DNA of 64,000 bases from Chitinophagaceae bacterium (GTDB lineage: Bacteria > Bacteroidota > Bacteroidia > Chitinophagales > Chitinophagaceae). A program made the position numbers and the translations under genes. The DNA lies in assembly GCA_016722465.1 (NCBI GenBank), contig JADKJC010000013.1:806001-870000 (forward strand), read 5' to 3'. The notes below the pieces were generated by a model that did no database searches, was not told the origin of the DNA, and saw nothing but the letters and a program-made list of their open reading frames with translations. Below are positions 17,815 through 26,919 of this stretch, piece by piece. Numbering within the stretch: position 1 is the stretch's first letter; every line of letters starts with the position of its first letter.

Positions 17815-19845
17815 ATGAAACCTATTATTGCGCTTGCCATTGTATGCTGCGGCCTGTATGCCTGCAACAACAAAACAACTGAAACCCCGAAGATGGATAT
17901 CCTTGCTTCCAACATCGACTCCAGTGTAAAACCCGGCGATGATTTTTTTATGTATGCCAATGGTGGCTGGATAAAGAAAACCCCCATTCCATCTTCTGAA
18001 AGTGGCTGGGGGATCGGCAACCTGGTACAGGAGGAAATTTACAGCCGCCTGAAAAAGATCAATGATGATGCAGTGGCTGCCAGGGCTGCTGAAGGAACCA
18101 TTTCACAAAAGATAGGCGACTTCTGGCAAAGCGCTATGGATACAGGGGCACTGGACAAAGCCGGGCTTTCTCCATTGAAAGAAGATCTTGACAAAATTAA
18201 TGCTGTACAAAATACCAATGAACTGATCCTGCTGGCGGCACAGTTAAAAAGAAAAGGTGTGGATTGCCTGTTTGGTGATTATGTGGCGCAGGATGACAAG
18301 AACAGCGAGATGATGGCTTACAAACTAGACCAGGGGGGATTGGGTATGCCCAACCGTGATTACTATTTCAATAAAGATGAGCGCACGTTGAAGGTAAGGG
18401 CAGCTTATAAAGAATACCTGGTGAAGAATTTTAAACAACTGGGCAACGATGATGCCGCTGCACAAAAAAATGCCGCTGCTGTATATGCACTCGAAGAAAA
18501 ACTGGCAGGCGCAAGCCGCAAACTTGCCGACCTGCGTGACCCATACAAGAATTACAACAAGATGGACATTGCAGGCCTTGGAAAAATCGCTTCCAACATC
18601 AACTGGGCTGATTTTATAAAAAATACCGGCATTGCAAAACTGGATTCAGTGATTGTTGGCCAGCCAGAGTTTTACACAGCATTAAGCAATGAAGTAAAAG
18701 CAACGCCCATTGAAGACTGGAAAAATTACCTGCGTTCACATTTGATCGTGAGTTATGCAGGCTATCTTGATAAAACAAGTTTTGATAATCTTTTTAATTA
18801 CACCAGGATATTGACAGGCGCCACCGAACAAAGGCCGAGATGGAAAAGAGTACTGGATGCAGAAGAGAATGCCATAGGCGAAGCACTGGGACAATTATTT
18901 GTAAAAGAGTACTTCAACGAAACCGCAAAAAAACGCTACAGCGACCTGGTAGAAGCCATCCGTGATGCATGTAAAGACAGGATCGGCAAACTATCGTGGA
19001 TGAGCGACAGTACCAAGCAAAAAGCGTATGCAAAACTGGCCAGCATCACCAAAAAAGTTGGCTACCCTGATAAATGGAAAGATTTCAGCGCATTGAAAAT
19101 TGATAAGGGGCCATTTGTACTGAACATGCAACGTGCCAATGAATGGTGGACAAATTATTACAATAATAAACTGGGCAAACCTGTTGACCGTACCGAATGG
19201 GAAATGACACCACAGACCTACAATGCATATTACAACCCCAGCAACAATGAAATTGTATTGCCTGCGGGCATATTCTCTGTACCGGGCATGAAGGATGAAG
19301 AACTGGATGATGCATTTGTATACAGCTATGCTGCAGCTTCCACCATTGGCCATGAAATTACCCATGGCTTTGATGACCAGGGAAGGCAGTATGATCCTAA
19401 GGGAAATCTTACAGACTGGTGGACTAAGAAAGATGGAGAAGAGTTTGGAAAGCGTACTAAATCGATCATACAGCAGTTCAATGAAATGGTTCCTGTAGAT
19501 ACGCTGCACATCAATGGAGAAGCCACGCAGGGCGAAAATATTGCAGACCTTGGTGGTTTGTTATTGGGAATTGATGCATTCAAAAAAACGGAAGCATATA
19601 AGAAAGGAGAAAAACTGCACGGACTAACGCCTATGCAGCGCTACTTTTTAGGTTATGCATACAGTTGGATGTATGAGCACAGAAAGGAACGCATCTCCAA
19701 CCAGGTGATGACGGATGTGCATTCTCCTGCTAAAGAAAGAGTGAATGGTCCGGTGGTAAACATTCCTGAATTTTATGAAGCCTTTGGCATTAAGGCGGGA
19801 GATAAAATGTACAGGGCAGATAGCCTCAGGGTGAATATCTGGTAA
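17815..19845 (+). CDS. M13-family zinc metallopeptidase (PepO/neprilysin-like) lipoprotein
   Basis: Periplasmic or surface endopeptidase acting on short peptides. The N-terminus is a lipoprotein signal with lipobox GLYAC (Cys about residue 17). The N-terminal M13 domain starts SSVKPGDDFFMYANGGWIKK. The zinc site is HEITH, about residue 513, in TIGHEITHGFDDQGRQYD. The third ligand is in GENIADLGGL. The C-terminus VNGPVVNIPEFYEAFGIKAGD and final VNIW match the family. Length 676 aa is typical. It is monocistronic, bounded by hairpins upstream and a strong terminator downstream. Confidence 0.93.
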   Translation: MKPIIALAIVCCGLYACNNKTTETPKMDILASNIDSSVKPGDDFFMYANGGWIKKTPIPSSESGWGIGNLVQEEIYSRLKKINDDAVAARAAEGTISQKIGDFWQSAMDTGALDKAGLSPLKEDLDKINAVQNTNELILLAAQLKRKGVDCLFGDYVAQDDKNSEMMAYKLDQGGLGMPNRDYYFNKDERTLKVRAAYKEYLVKNFKQLGNDDAAAQKNAAAVYALEEKLAGASRKLADLRDPYKNYNKMDIAGLGKIASNINWADFIKNTGIAKLDSVIVGQPEFYTALSNEVKATPIEDWKNYLRSHLIVSYAGYLDKTSFDNLFNYTRILTGATEQRPRWKRVLDAEENAIGEALGQLFVKEYFNETAKKRYSDLVEAIRDACKDRIGKLSWMSDSTKQKAYAKLASITKKVGYPDKWKDFSALKIDKGPFVLNMQRANEWWTNYYNNKLGKPVDRTEWEMTPQTYNAYYNPSNNEIVLPAGIFSVPGMKDEELDDAFVYSYAAASTIGHEITHGFDDQGRQYDPKGNLTDWWTKKDGEEFGKRTKSIIQQFNEMVPVDTLHINGEATQGENIADLGGLLLGIDAFKKTEAYKKGEKLHGLTPMQRYFLGYAYSWMYEHRKERISNQVMTDVHSPAKERVNGPVVNIPEFYEAFGIKAGDKMYRADSLRVNIW

Positions 19846-19863
19846 GAAAAAAAGATTATCAAG

Positions 19864-19895
19864 GCAGCGCTGAACAAAACAGCGCTGCTTTTTTT
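19864..19895 (+). terminator. Strong intrinsic terminator of the M13 peptidase gene
   Basis: GCAGCGCTG (19864-19872) and CAGCGCTGC (19880-19888), nine perfect GC-rich pairs, 7-nt loop, then seven T residues. Confidence 0.9.
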
Positions 19896-20012
19896 ATAGC
19901 GGCTTTTATTCCCCCCTACCGAATTGTCTGTAAAACGAATAAATTAAAATGCAACATTTTGTTTAAATGAAATTTCATAAAAGCTGCAGTCGATTCACTT
20001 ACCTTTATCAGC

Positions 20013-20558
20013 ATGACAACAGCCTATATTAAATTTTTTGCCGCCGTAAATGGAAATACTGCCAATACCCTGATGAATGTGATCGATCAGAAAGTTTCCG
20101 AAGGTTTTAAAAAGATCGTACTACTGATTTCCACTCCCGGCGGCAGTGTGTTTCATGGCTTGTCCATCCACAATTACCTGGTGGGTATTCCGGTTGAAAT
20201 AGAAACTCACAATTTTGGCAGTGTTGATTCCATTGGCGTGGTCATTTTTTGCGCCGGCACCAAAAGGTATTCTGCACCCGATGCAAGGTTCCTGCTGCAC
20301 CCGGTAGCTGCCGGCATCAATGGCAACCTGGAAACAGAAAAAGTGGAAGAGATCCTGAAAGGTTTAAAAATTGATACAGAGAATATAGCAGCCACCATTG
20401 CAAAAGCTACCGGCAAAAGAGAAGATGAGATCATCAGGGCGATCAATGAAAGAACCACACTCAGCCCGAAAGAGGCGCTGAACTTTTCACTGGTACACGA
20501 GATCAGGAAAGAACTGTTTCCTGAAGGCGCCCATGTTATTTCCGTAAATGCTTCTTAA
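20013..20558 (+). CDS. ClpP-like serine protease (S14 family), stand-alone
   Basis: A 181-aa ClpP-fold protein. LLISTPGGSVFHGLSIHNYL matches the ClpP oxyanion-hole strand, GSVDSIGVVIFCAG carries the nucleophile serine, and DARFLLHP the histidine. At the usual catalytic Asp position my by-eye alignment of NERTTLSPKEALNFSLVHEI with ClpP gives Arg, so the triad may be altered. The length and first motif resemble the ClpP/Tsp-related proteins of mobile elements and Bacteroidota rather than housekeeping ClpP, and no clpX is adjacent. ATG 20013 is preceded by a near-consensus box TACCTTTA at 20000. Confidence 0.72.
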   Translation: MTTAYIKFFAAVNGNTANTLMNVIDQKVSEGFKKIVLLISTPGGSVFHGLSIHNYLVGIPVEIETHNFGSVDSIGVVIFCAGTKRYSAPDARFLLHPVAAGINGNLETEKVEEILKGLKIDTENIAATIAKATGKREDEIIRAINERTTLSPKEALNFSLVHEIRKELFPEGAHVISVNAS

Positions 20559-20627
20559 TAATCCCTGCGTTTACCACGCAAATTCTTTATTGCAGTTAAA
20601 TACAATTTTGAGTCTTCGTTTTAGGCT

Positions 20628-20671
20628 ATCTGTTTTCTCTGTGAGAAAAACCTCCATACATGAGAACAGAT
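20628..20671 (+). promoter_or_regulatory. Hairpin in the leader of the surface protein gene
   Basis: ATCTGTTTTCTC (20628-20639) and GAGAACAGAT (20662-20671) pair over ten positions with a two-base bulge, 89 bp before the ATG at 20760. Could be a leader regulator or the end of the ClpP-like transcript. Confidence 0.3.
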
Positions 20672-20759
20672 ATACATAAACAAAATCTACAACCTGCTGA
20701 CTTTTATAATATTAAAGCATTGGCATGATACAGGATAGTTATGTGCAAACGTAATTATT

Positions 20760-22925
20760 ATGAAAACTATTTACACCCCAAAAAAATCAACCCTTCTAAT
20801 CTGCCTGCTGCTTACCACAGTTTTGCACGCACAGCAAATCACCATTAACCAACGCAGCCATATTGTAATGAATGGCAATGTATCACTGGTGATTAACAAT
20901 GCAGCTTTCAAAAACAATGGCAACTTTACTGCGGGCACAGGCACGGTAGCTTTCAGCGGCAACAATGATACTGCCACTTCTTATGTAGATGGCAGCAATA
21001 ACACTGTTTTTTACAATCTCACCATCAGTAAAAATGCAGGTGCTATTGCACTTAAATCTGATGCAGACATTAAAAATATACTAAGTGTAAGCAGCGGCAC
21101 TTTATATACAGACAGCAACCTCACCTTAAAATCAGATGCCGCCATTACTGCCCGTGTAGCACCGGTAGCAGGCAGTATTTCGGGCAAAGTAAAAGTTGAA
21201 AGATATATCCCGGCAAGAAGGGCCTGGAGAATGTTAACTGCTCCTGTTACCAGTTCTGCAACCATTTTTAATACCTGGCAGAACAGCGGTATTTACCAGG
21301 CAGGTATCAACACTTTTGTAACAGGCCCCAACCCTACCGGTGACAATGGCCTGGATGCAAGCCCACAAAATAATATCTCCATGAAAACATGGAACGCTGC
21401 CACACAACAATTCAGTAATGTAACCAATACAAAAGTTGCAATATCTTCCGGCACCAACGGCAGCGCTGACAACACCGGCTATTACATTTTTGTAAGAGGC
21501 GACCGCAACAGTAATAACTTTAATACCACTACCTGCAATGCAACTACTTTAAGCAGTACAGGTAAATTGCAAACAGGCACTCAAACGTTTCCTGTATCTG
21601 CAGTATCTGGCGCCTACACCATGATCGGCAATCCTTACGCTTCACCCGTTGATTTCAGCAGCCTGACAAGGAACAACCTTGTTAACCGTTTTTATGTATG
21701 GGACCCCTCATTAAACATACTGGGTGGTTATGTAATGCTGGATGACCTTAGCAACACTGGTACTTATACAAAATCAGTTTCTGCCAGCAGCATGACAAAA
21801 GAGATACAGTCTGGCCAGGCATTCCTGGTACAATCCAAAAATGCTGGCGCTGCTTCTCTGGTTTTTAATGAAGCCAGCAAATCAACTTATAACAATACAC
21901 AAATGTTCAGGCCGGTGAGTGGCGGAGTTCCACAATCAATAAGGGTAAACCTTAACATTGTAAATGATGACAGCACCCTAACAGTAGCAGACGGCATTTT
22001 TGCTGAATTCAGCAATAGTTTCAGCAGCGGACTTGACCAGGACGATGCACTAAAATTCACTAACATCAACGAGAACATTGCCTTCCTGAGAAATGGCACT
22101 ACCATGGCTGCTGAAAGAAGGGCAACGGTGGAATCAAACGATACCCTGTTTATCAAGCTCTGGAAAACGGCACAAAAGAATTATGAACTGGAAATTGTAC
22201 CTACAGATTTCTATGCTGTTAACATTGTGTTGCAGGACTTGTATCTTAACCAAAACCTGCGTATCAATCTGCTTGGTGCAACAAAACTCAGCTTTGCAGT
22301 AGATGCCAACCCTGCTTCTGCAGATGTAAACAGGTTCAGGATCATTTTCAAAAAATATAATGTATTGCCTGTAACAGTAACTGCTGTTAAAGCCAGCTTG
22401 CAAAACAATAAAATAGCTGTTGAATGGAAAGTAGAGAACGAACTCAATATTGTGAAATATGAAGTGGAAAAATCTGTTAACGGTAGTGATTTTTCTACTG
22501 CAGGTGTAGTAGAAGTTCTATATGGCAGCAATGCTTACAATACATATAACTGGTTAGACGTTACACCTGCTCAGGGAACTAATTTTTACAGGATAAAGAT
22601 ATACGACAGGAACGGCGACACAAAGTACACTACAATAGTAAAGACAAAAACAACCAACAACACTTCAGGTACAATCAGCATCTACCCTAACCCTGTAAAA
22701 GAAAGCATCATCAATGTATTGCTGAACAATCAACCAAAAGGCCAGTATCATTTAAAGCTGATCAGCATTAGCGGGCAATTAATGTACACCGGTAGTTTGG
22801 TAAGCGAAACTGGTAATGGAATATTGGTGGTGAATATACCGGCAAGATTAACTCCCGGCACTTATCAATTGGAAGTAATAACGCCGGAAGGAAAAAGGGA
22901 TACACAGAAAGTAATAGCAGAATAA
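20760..22925 (+). CDS. Secreted surface protein with type IX C-terminal sorting domain
   Basis: A 721-aa exported protein. Signal peptide about 1-24 (LLICLLLTTVLHAQ), then a beta-rich repetitive region: NNTVFYNLTISKNAG, then SGTLYTDSNLTLKSDA, as in the 'filamentous' surface repeats of Bacteroidota. A middle domain has AWRMLTAPVTSS and GAYTMIGNPYASPVDF. A fibronectin-like segment (about 545-620) is followed by the sorting domain: ISIYPNPVKESIINV, LISISGQLMYTGSL and LTPGTYQLEVITPEGK. The family's tail directs export by type IX secretion and attachment to the cell surface. It probably forms a two-gene unit with the next gene (42-bp gap). Ligand unknown. Confidence 0.88.
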   Translation: MKTIYTPKKSTLLICLLLTTVLHAQQITINQRSHIVMNGNVSLVINNAAFKNNGNFTAGTGTVAFSGNNDTATSYVDGSNNTVFYNLTISKNAGAIALKSDADIKNILSVSSGTLYTDSNLTLKSDAAITARVAPVAGSISGKVKVERYIPARRAWRMLTAPVTSSATIFNTWQNSGIYQAGINTFVTGPNPTGDNGLDASPQNNISMKTWNAATQQFSNVTNTKVAISSGTNGSADNTGYYIFVRGDRNSNNFNTTTCNATTLSSTGKLQTGTQTFPVSAVSGAYTMIGNPYASPVDFSSLTRNNLVNRFYVWDPSLNILGGYVMLDDLSNTGTYTKSVSASSMTKEIQSGQAFLVQSKNAGAASLVFNEASKSTYNNTQMFRPVSGGVPQSIRVNLNIVNDDSTLTVADGIFAEFSNSFSSGLDQDDALKFTNINENIAFLRNGTTMAAERRATVESNDTLFIKLWKTAQKNYELEIVPTDFYAVNIVLQDLYLNQNLRINLLGATKLSFAVDANPASADVNRFRIIFKKYNVLPVTVTAVKASLQNNKIAVEWKVENELNIVKYEVEKSVNGSDFSTAGVVEVLYGSNAYNTYNWLDVTPAQGTNFYRIKIYDRNGDTKYTTIVKTKTTNNTSGTISIYPNPVKESIINVLLNNQPKGQYHLKLISISGQLMYTGSLVSETGNGILVVNIPARLTPGTYQLEVITPEGKRDTQKVIAE

Positions 22926-22967
22926 CCAACCATTTTAAATAAACTTAACGGTACCAAATAAACAAAC

Positions 22968-23993
22968 ATGAAAAAGAGATACAGCATTTTAATGTTAGCA
23001 GTTATGCTTACAGTTGCAGGAAAAACAGTTGCCCAGAACATCGCCATCAATGCTACCGGAAATTTACCGGATACCAGTGCAATGCTGGATGTAAGCAGCA
23101 CGGTAAAAGGCTTCCTGGCTCCGAGGATGACTACAGCACAGCAAAATAGCATTCCATTGCCTGCAACCGGCCTGATGGTTTTTAATACAACACTGGGTGG
23201 CTTTACAGTAAATACGGGCACGGCTGCGGCGCCTTCATGGACAACAATATCCAGCACTGCTCAAACTTTTGCAACTGGCACCACAGGAAATGATTTCAAT
23301 ATTTCCACCAGTGGCTCAGTGAACACATTCAACATACCAGATGCCGGAGCTGCTGCAAGGGGATTGGTAACAACAGGTAGCCAAACAATTGCCGGAGCCA
23401 AAACGCTTACCGGGCCAACTACCATCAGCGGAACATTAACAGCAGGCAATACAGTGACGCTAAGCAGTACAGCAAGCGGCGCAGCTACTGACAGCATCCT
23501 TACTGTAAATGCAGCTGGTGTTGTAAGAAAAAGAACGGTTACAGACGTTGTGAATACTGTAAACTACCCGGTAACTGTTATAGTTGCTGCCAGCAGAACC
23601 AATAACTATACCCCGGGCAGCAGCTTTACTCCGCTTGCATACAATTCAGCTTCTATAAATGCAGGAAGCGCATACAATACTTCTACCGGCATCTTTACAG
23701 CACCTGCCACAGGGCTCTACCAGATCAGCATTTCCAATATGTACTCTGTTGCAAACAGTTTAAACAATACAGTTAGCGCAAGAATCATTGTAAATGGCTC
23801 AACAGAAACAGAAGTAGCGGGATCATTAACTCCTTACGCCGGCTCTACAATCAGGGGTACAATCAACGGCAATACCGTTGTACAAATGAGCAGTGGTCAA
23901 ACAGCTTCCATTTCCATTGGCAACCTGGCCAATACAATGACACCATCGGTAGGAACAGGACAACATACACTTAAAATAATAAGGTTGAACTAA
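22968..23993 (+). CDS. Secreted C1q-like / tail-fibre-like surface protein
   Basis: A 341-aa exported protein with signal peptide ending GKTVAQ. Its N-terminal half starts NIAINATGNLPDTSAMLDV and SSTVKGFLAPRMT, a stretch shared by many Bacteroidota proteins with fibre-like N-termini. It is followed by a Thr/Ser/Gly/Ala-rich beta-repeat region (about 85-190). The C-terminal 140 residues resemble a C1q/TNF jelly-roll: NSASINAGSAYNTSTGIFTA, then ATGLYQISISNMYSV, ending THTLKIIRLN-like (GQHTLKIIRLN). Probably a trimeric adhesin-like surface protein, cotranscribed with the preceding gene. There is no type IX sorting tail of its own. Confidence 0.7.
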   Translation: MKKRYSILMLAVMLTVAGKTVAQNIAINATGNLPDTSAMLDVSSTVKGFLAPRMTTAQQNSIPLPATGLMVFNTTLGGFTVNTGTAAAPSWTTISSTAQTFATGTTGNDFNISTSGSVNTFNIPDAGAAARGLVTTGSQTIAGAKTLTGPTTISGTLTAGNTVTLSSTASGAATDSILTVNAAGVVRKRTVTDVVNTVNYPVTVIVAASRTNNYTPGSSFTPLAYNSASINAGSAYNTSTGIFTAPATGLYQISISNMYSVANSLNNTVSARIIVNGSTETEVAGSLTPYAGSTIRGTINGNTVVQMSSGQTASISIGNLANTMTPSVGTGQHTLKIIRLN

Positions 23994-24035
23994 ATAAGCT
24001 GATATATTGAAACAAAAAAGTGTATTCAAATGAAA

Positions 24036-24064
24036 AAAGCTGTCGCTAAAGGCAGCTTTCTTCA
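24036..24064 (+). terminator. Terminator after the surface protein pair
   Basis: AAAGCTGTC (24036-24044) and GGCAGCTTT (24051-24059), nine pairs including one wobble, 6-nt loop, followed by a T-rich tract (TTTCTTCATTT). Confidence 0.7.
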
Positions 24065-24180
24065 TTTATTACCATACTGTTTAAATTGTACGAGGATCAT
24101 AAAATACAGCTGTTATTTATCCTGTTTAAATTAAACATTGAATAGCAAAAACCGGTAGTTTTACTCACAAAATACAAAGT

Positions 24181-24848
24181 GTGAGAAGAATTGTTTACTT
24201 ATTGATTTTGAGTTGTGCATTTTTACTGCAAAGCTGTTTCGAAATAATAGAGCAGGTATTTGTAAAGAACGATGGCACCGGCACTTTTCAGCTGGTACTG
24301 AACATGAGTAAAAGCAAAACAAAGATCAGCTCCATCCTGAAAATGAAAACTGTAAATGGTCATGCAGTACCTACCAAAGAGGAAATCACAAAAAAGTAGC
24401 CGATTTAGAAAAAAAGATACGGAAAACCCCTGGCATCAGTAAGCTGAAAACATCGCTGGATTTTGATAACTATATCATTACCCTCAACTGCAGTTTTGCC
24501 AATGTGAACAGCCTTAACAATGCAGTTAAAAACATCGGCGGTAAAGAAAAGAACAAAGAACCCGGCATTGAAAAGAGCTATGAATATAATATTGCAGGCA
24601 ACACTTTCAGCAGGCTCAATAAGTTCTCCTTAAAAGATGAATACCAGAAACTAAGCAATGCCGACAGGGAAATTTTTGCCACGGCCAATTATACCGGTAT
24701 CTTCCGGTTTGAAAAAGAAGTGGCTGCTGCCAGTAACAAAGAAAGCAAAGTAGCCGGCAATAAAAAAGCAGTGATGCTCACCCAAAATGCACTCGACATC
24801 ATCACCAGTAAAAAATCAATTGAAAATAAAATAACCCTCTCAAAATAA
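24181..24848 (+). pseudogene. Exported lipoprotein, unknown function, one apparent frameshift
   Basis: Begins at a GTG with a lipoprotein signal, SCAFLLQSC. The first frame ends at 24399 after KEEITKK. The continuing frame reads VADLEKKIRKTPGISKLKTS and runs to 24848. One extra A in the six-A run at 24390-24395 joins the two halves into a protein of about 222 aa. I do not recognise the family; the mature part is Asn/Lys-rich with the pattern of a small periplasmic domain. It is the first gene of a tight three-gene set: the next ATG is 4 bp after its stop. The likely cause is a homopolymer undercall. Confidence 0.6.
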
Positions 24849-24852
24849 CAGT

Positions 24853-26916
24853 ATGAAAAGAATCATTACAAGTGTGGCTTTAATCTGCAGTGCTTTAACT
24901 GTTGCCAACGCCCAAATCTCCATCAGTAATGTACCGGCCAATGCATCACTGGTGATTAAATACTCCAGAGACAATTTTTCCAAAAATGTACCGCTCAAAA
25001 AACTAGCGTCATACAATTTTGTGAAGAATAACCTTTTCAAGGCATTAAAGATAGACAGCCTCACATCACTGGAAGGTACCGGCATCAGTTTTGGAAATGA
25101 TGTTTACCAGTATGTGGTAATGGATGACTCGGCTACCAGTTTTGTAACCCTGTTCAACCTGTTGGATGTACCACAATTCTTAAAACTGGTGCAGGCAAAT
25201 TACCATGCAGAAATGAAACCTGAACAAAAAAATGGCTTTCAATTCCTGGCCACCTCAAGGGATACTTATTTAGGCTGGAATGATAAACAGGCAATATTTG
25301 TTTTCTGCAGTTATAAAAACAAAAAAAACTATTATGATTACCCGGTGGCAGATTCTGTTATGGGTACCGTAGTAATAACCGATTCGGCTTCAGCCGTTGT
25401 GGATGCTCCCATTGAAGAAAGAATTGAAGAGATAAGGGAGGAACCGGCCCCCCAACCTGCCCCAAAAGTAAAAAAACAAATACCCGGCAAAAAAAAGAAT
25501 GCTGCTGTAAGAAAGGGTAAAAAAGGAATGGCTAAAAAACCGGCACCTAAAAAGAAAGTTGAAGAACCCGAAGAAATAATGATTGATGAAGTGAAAGAAT
25601 ACCACATGTCGTATGAAGACAGTATTGCCAATGAGAAAAGGGAAGCCTGGTACCAGGAACAGGAAATATTTGCAGCGGCAAAACAAAAGCTGATTGCAGA
25701 TAGTATCATCAACATGGTATTCAATGCAAAAAATGTTTCGATCGAAAATGAAGTAAGCTATAAAAAAATAATTGACCCTGCTGCACATGTATCTGTATGG
25801 CTCAACTATGATAACATGATGAACCAGTACTGGTCAACTATTTTCAGGGGTTGGGGAAAAATCACCAGGAATAACTTAACGCCTGTAAATTTTAAAGGCA
25901 GCGAAAATAAAGGCTTCCGCTCCGGTATAAATGTGTTCTTTGAAAAAGACAAAATGAGGCTGGATCAAAAAATGTATTCCCCTGACGAAGAAATGGCAGC
26001 GCTCGGCAGGGAAATATACAACAGCAAACAAAGCAATTCACTGGCCGGTTATATCAGCCCCGACAATATCGCCTGCATGTCTGCTTCCATCAATACCGAA
26101 GCGATGGCCAATTACTATTACAAACTGATCCGGCAATATTTAAGCAGCAATCCTTATACGAATGAGTACTCCGGCATAGTGGATGTGTATATGGATCTGA
26201 TGGAGATCATCATTGATGAAAAAGCCATTGCAGAACTGATGCCCGGCAATATGGTGATGGTACTGCACGACATGAAAACAAAATCCGTTACTTACACGGA
26301 TTATGTGTACGATGATAATTTTAAAAGTAAGGAAGTAACCAGGACCAAACAGGAATTGTCGCCCAATTTCACTTTTGCAATGGAAACAAAAAAAGAAGCC
26401 TTCATGCAAAAGCTGGCTAAGCTGCCGTTGAAATTTGCAGCCAAAGAAAAATTCAATTATAAAGAAGAAGGGGGGTACTACGAACTTGCTTTTGATGCAG
26501 ATAAATACCCAATCAGCAGCCTGTACTTTATGGTAAAAGATGGCAAAGCCATTGTAACTACCTCCAAAGAAGTGATTGACATGACGCTGAACAATACGGG
26601 TTATGCACTGGATGCAGCCACCAAAAATTCGATCCTGAATAACAATATGTATTTACGGATCAACACAAAAAAAATGATCCGGCAGATCAATCCCGAACTG
26701 AGTACAGACCTGAGTAAAAAGATCAGCAATTACCTGGAAGAAAATATGGGGGATGTAAAAATGGAAGGAGGCATTAAAGATGGTATGATGCAGGGCACCA
26801 CTACCATGAACATTACCGGCAACCATGCCAATAGCCTTGAGTTTTTCTTTAACATGATTGATGCCATCAACGATATCATGGAAAAAGACAAACTGGAAAG
26901 AGAAAAAAAGGATTGA
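24853..26916 (+). CDS. Exported protein with Lys-rich central linker, unknown function
   Basis: A 687-aa protein with signal peptide ending TVANA. The N-terminal domain (about 20-160) reads ISISNVPANASLVIKYSRDN and SLEGTGISFGNDVYQYVV. The linker (about 195-245) is rich in Lys, Pro and Glu. A C-terminal domain repeats the same flavour (SLAGYISPDNIACMSAS, KLPLKFAAKEKFNYKEEGGY). It resembles Bacteroidota families of large periplasmic proteins of unknown role (DUF4836-like), but I cannot confirm that. It sits between a lipoprotein and a membrane-anchored protein that carries a comparable fold, suggesting one envelope complex. Confidence 0.6.
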   Translation: MKRIITSVALICSALTVANAQISISNVPANASLVIKYSRDNFSKNVPLKKLASYNFVKNNLFKALKIDSLTSLEGTGISFGNDVYQYVVMDDSATSFVTLFNLLDVPQFLKLVQANYHAEMKPEQKNGFQFLATSRDTYLGWNDKQAIFVFCSYKNKKNYYDYPVADSVMGTVVITDSASAVVDAPIEERIEEIREEPAPQPAPKVKKQIPGKKKNAAVRKGKKGMAKKPAPKKKVEEPEEIMIDEVKEYHMSYEDSIANEKREAWYQEQEIFAAAKQKLIADSIINMVFNAKNVSIENEVSYKKIIDPAAHVSVWLNYDNMMNQYWSTIFRGWGKITRNNLTPVNFKGSENKGFRSGINVFFEKDKMRLDQKMYSPDEEMAALGREIYNSKQSNSLAGYISPDNIACMSASINTEAMANYYYKLIRQYLSSNPYTNEYSGIVDVYMDLMEIIIDEKAIAELMPGNMVMVLHDMKTKSVTYTDYVYDDNFKSKEVTRTKQELSPNFTFAMETKKEAFMQKLAKLPLKFAAKEKFNYKEEGGYYELAFDADKYPISSLYFMVKDGKAIVTTSKEVIDMTLNNTGYALDAATKNSILNNNMYLRINTKKMIRQINPELSTDLSKKISNYLEENMGDVKMEGGIKDGMMQGTTTMNITGNHANSLEFFFNMIDAINDIMEKDKLEREKKD

Positions 26917-26919
26917 CTG

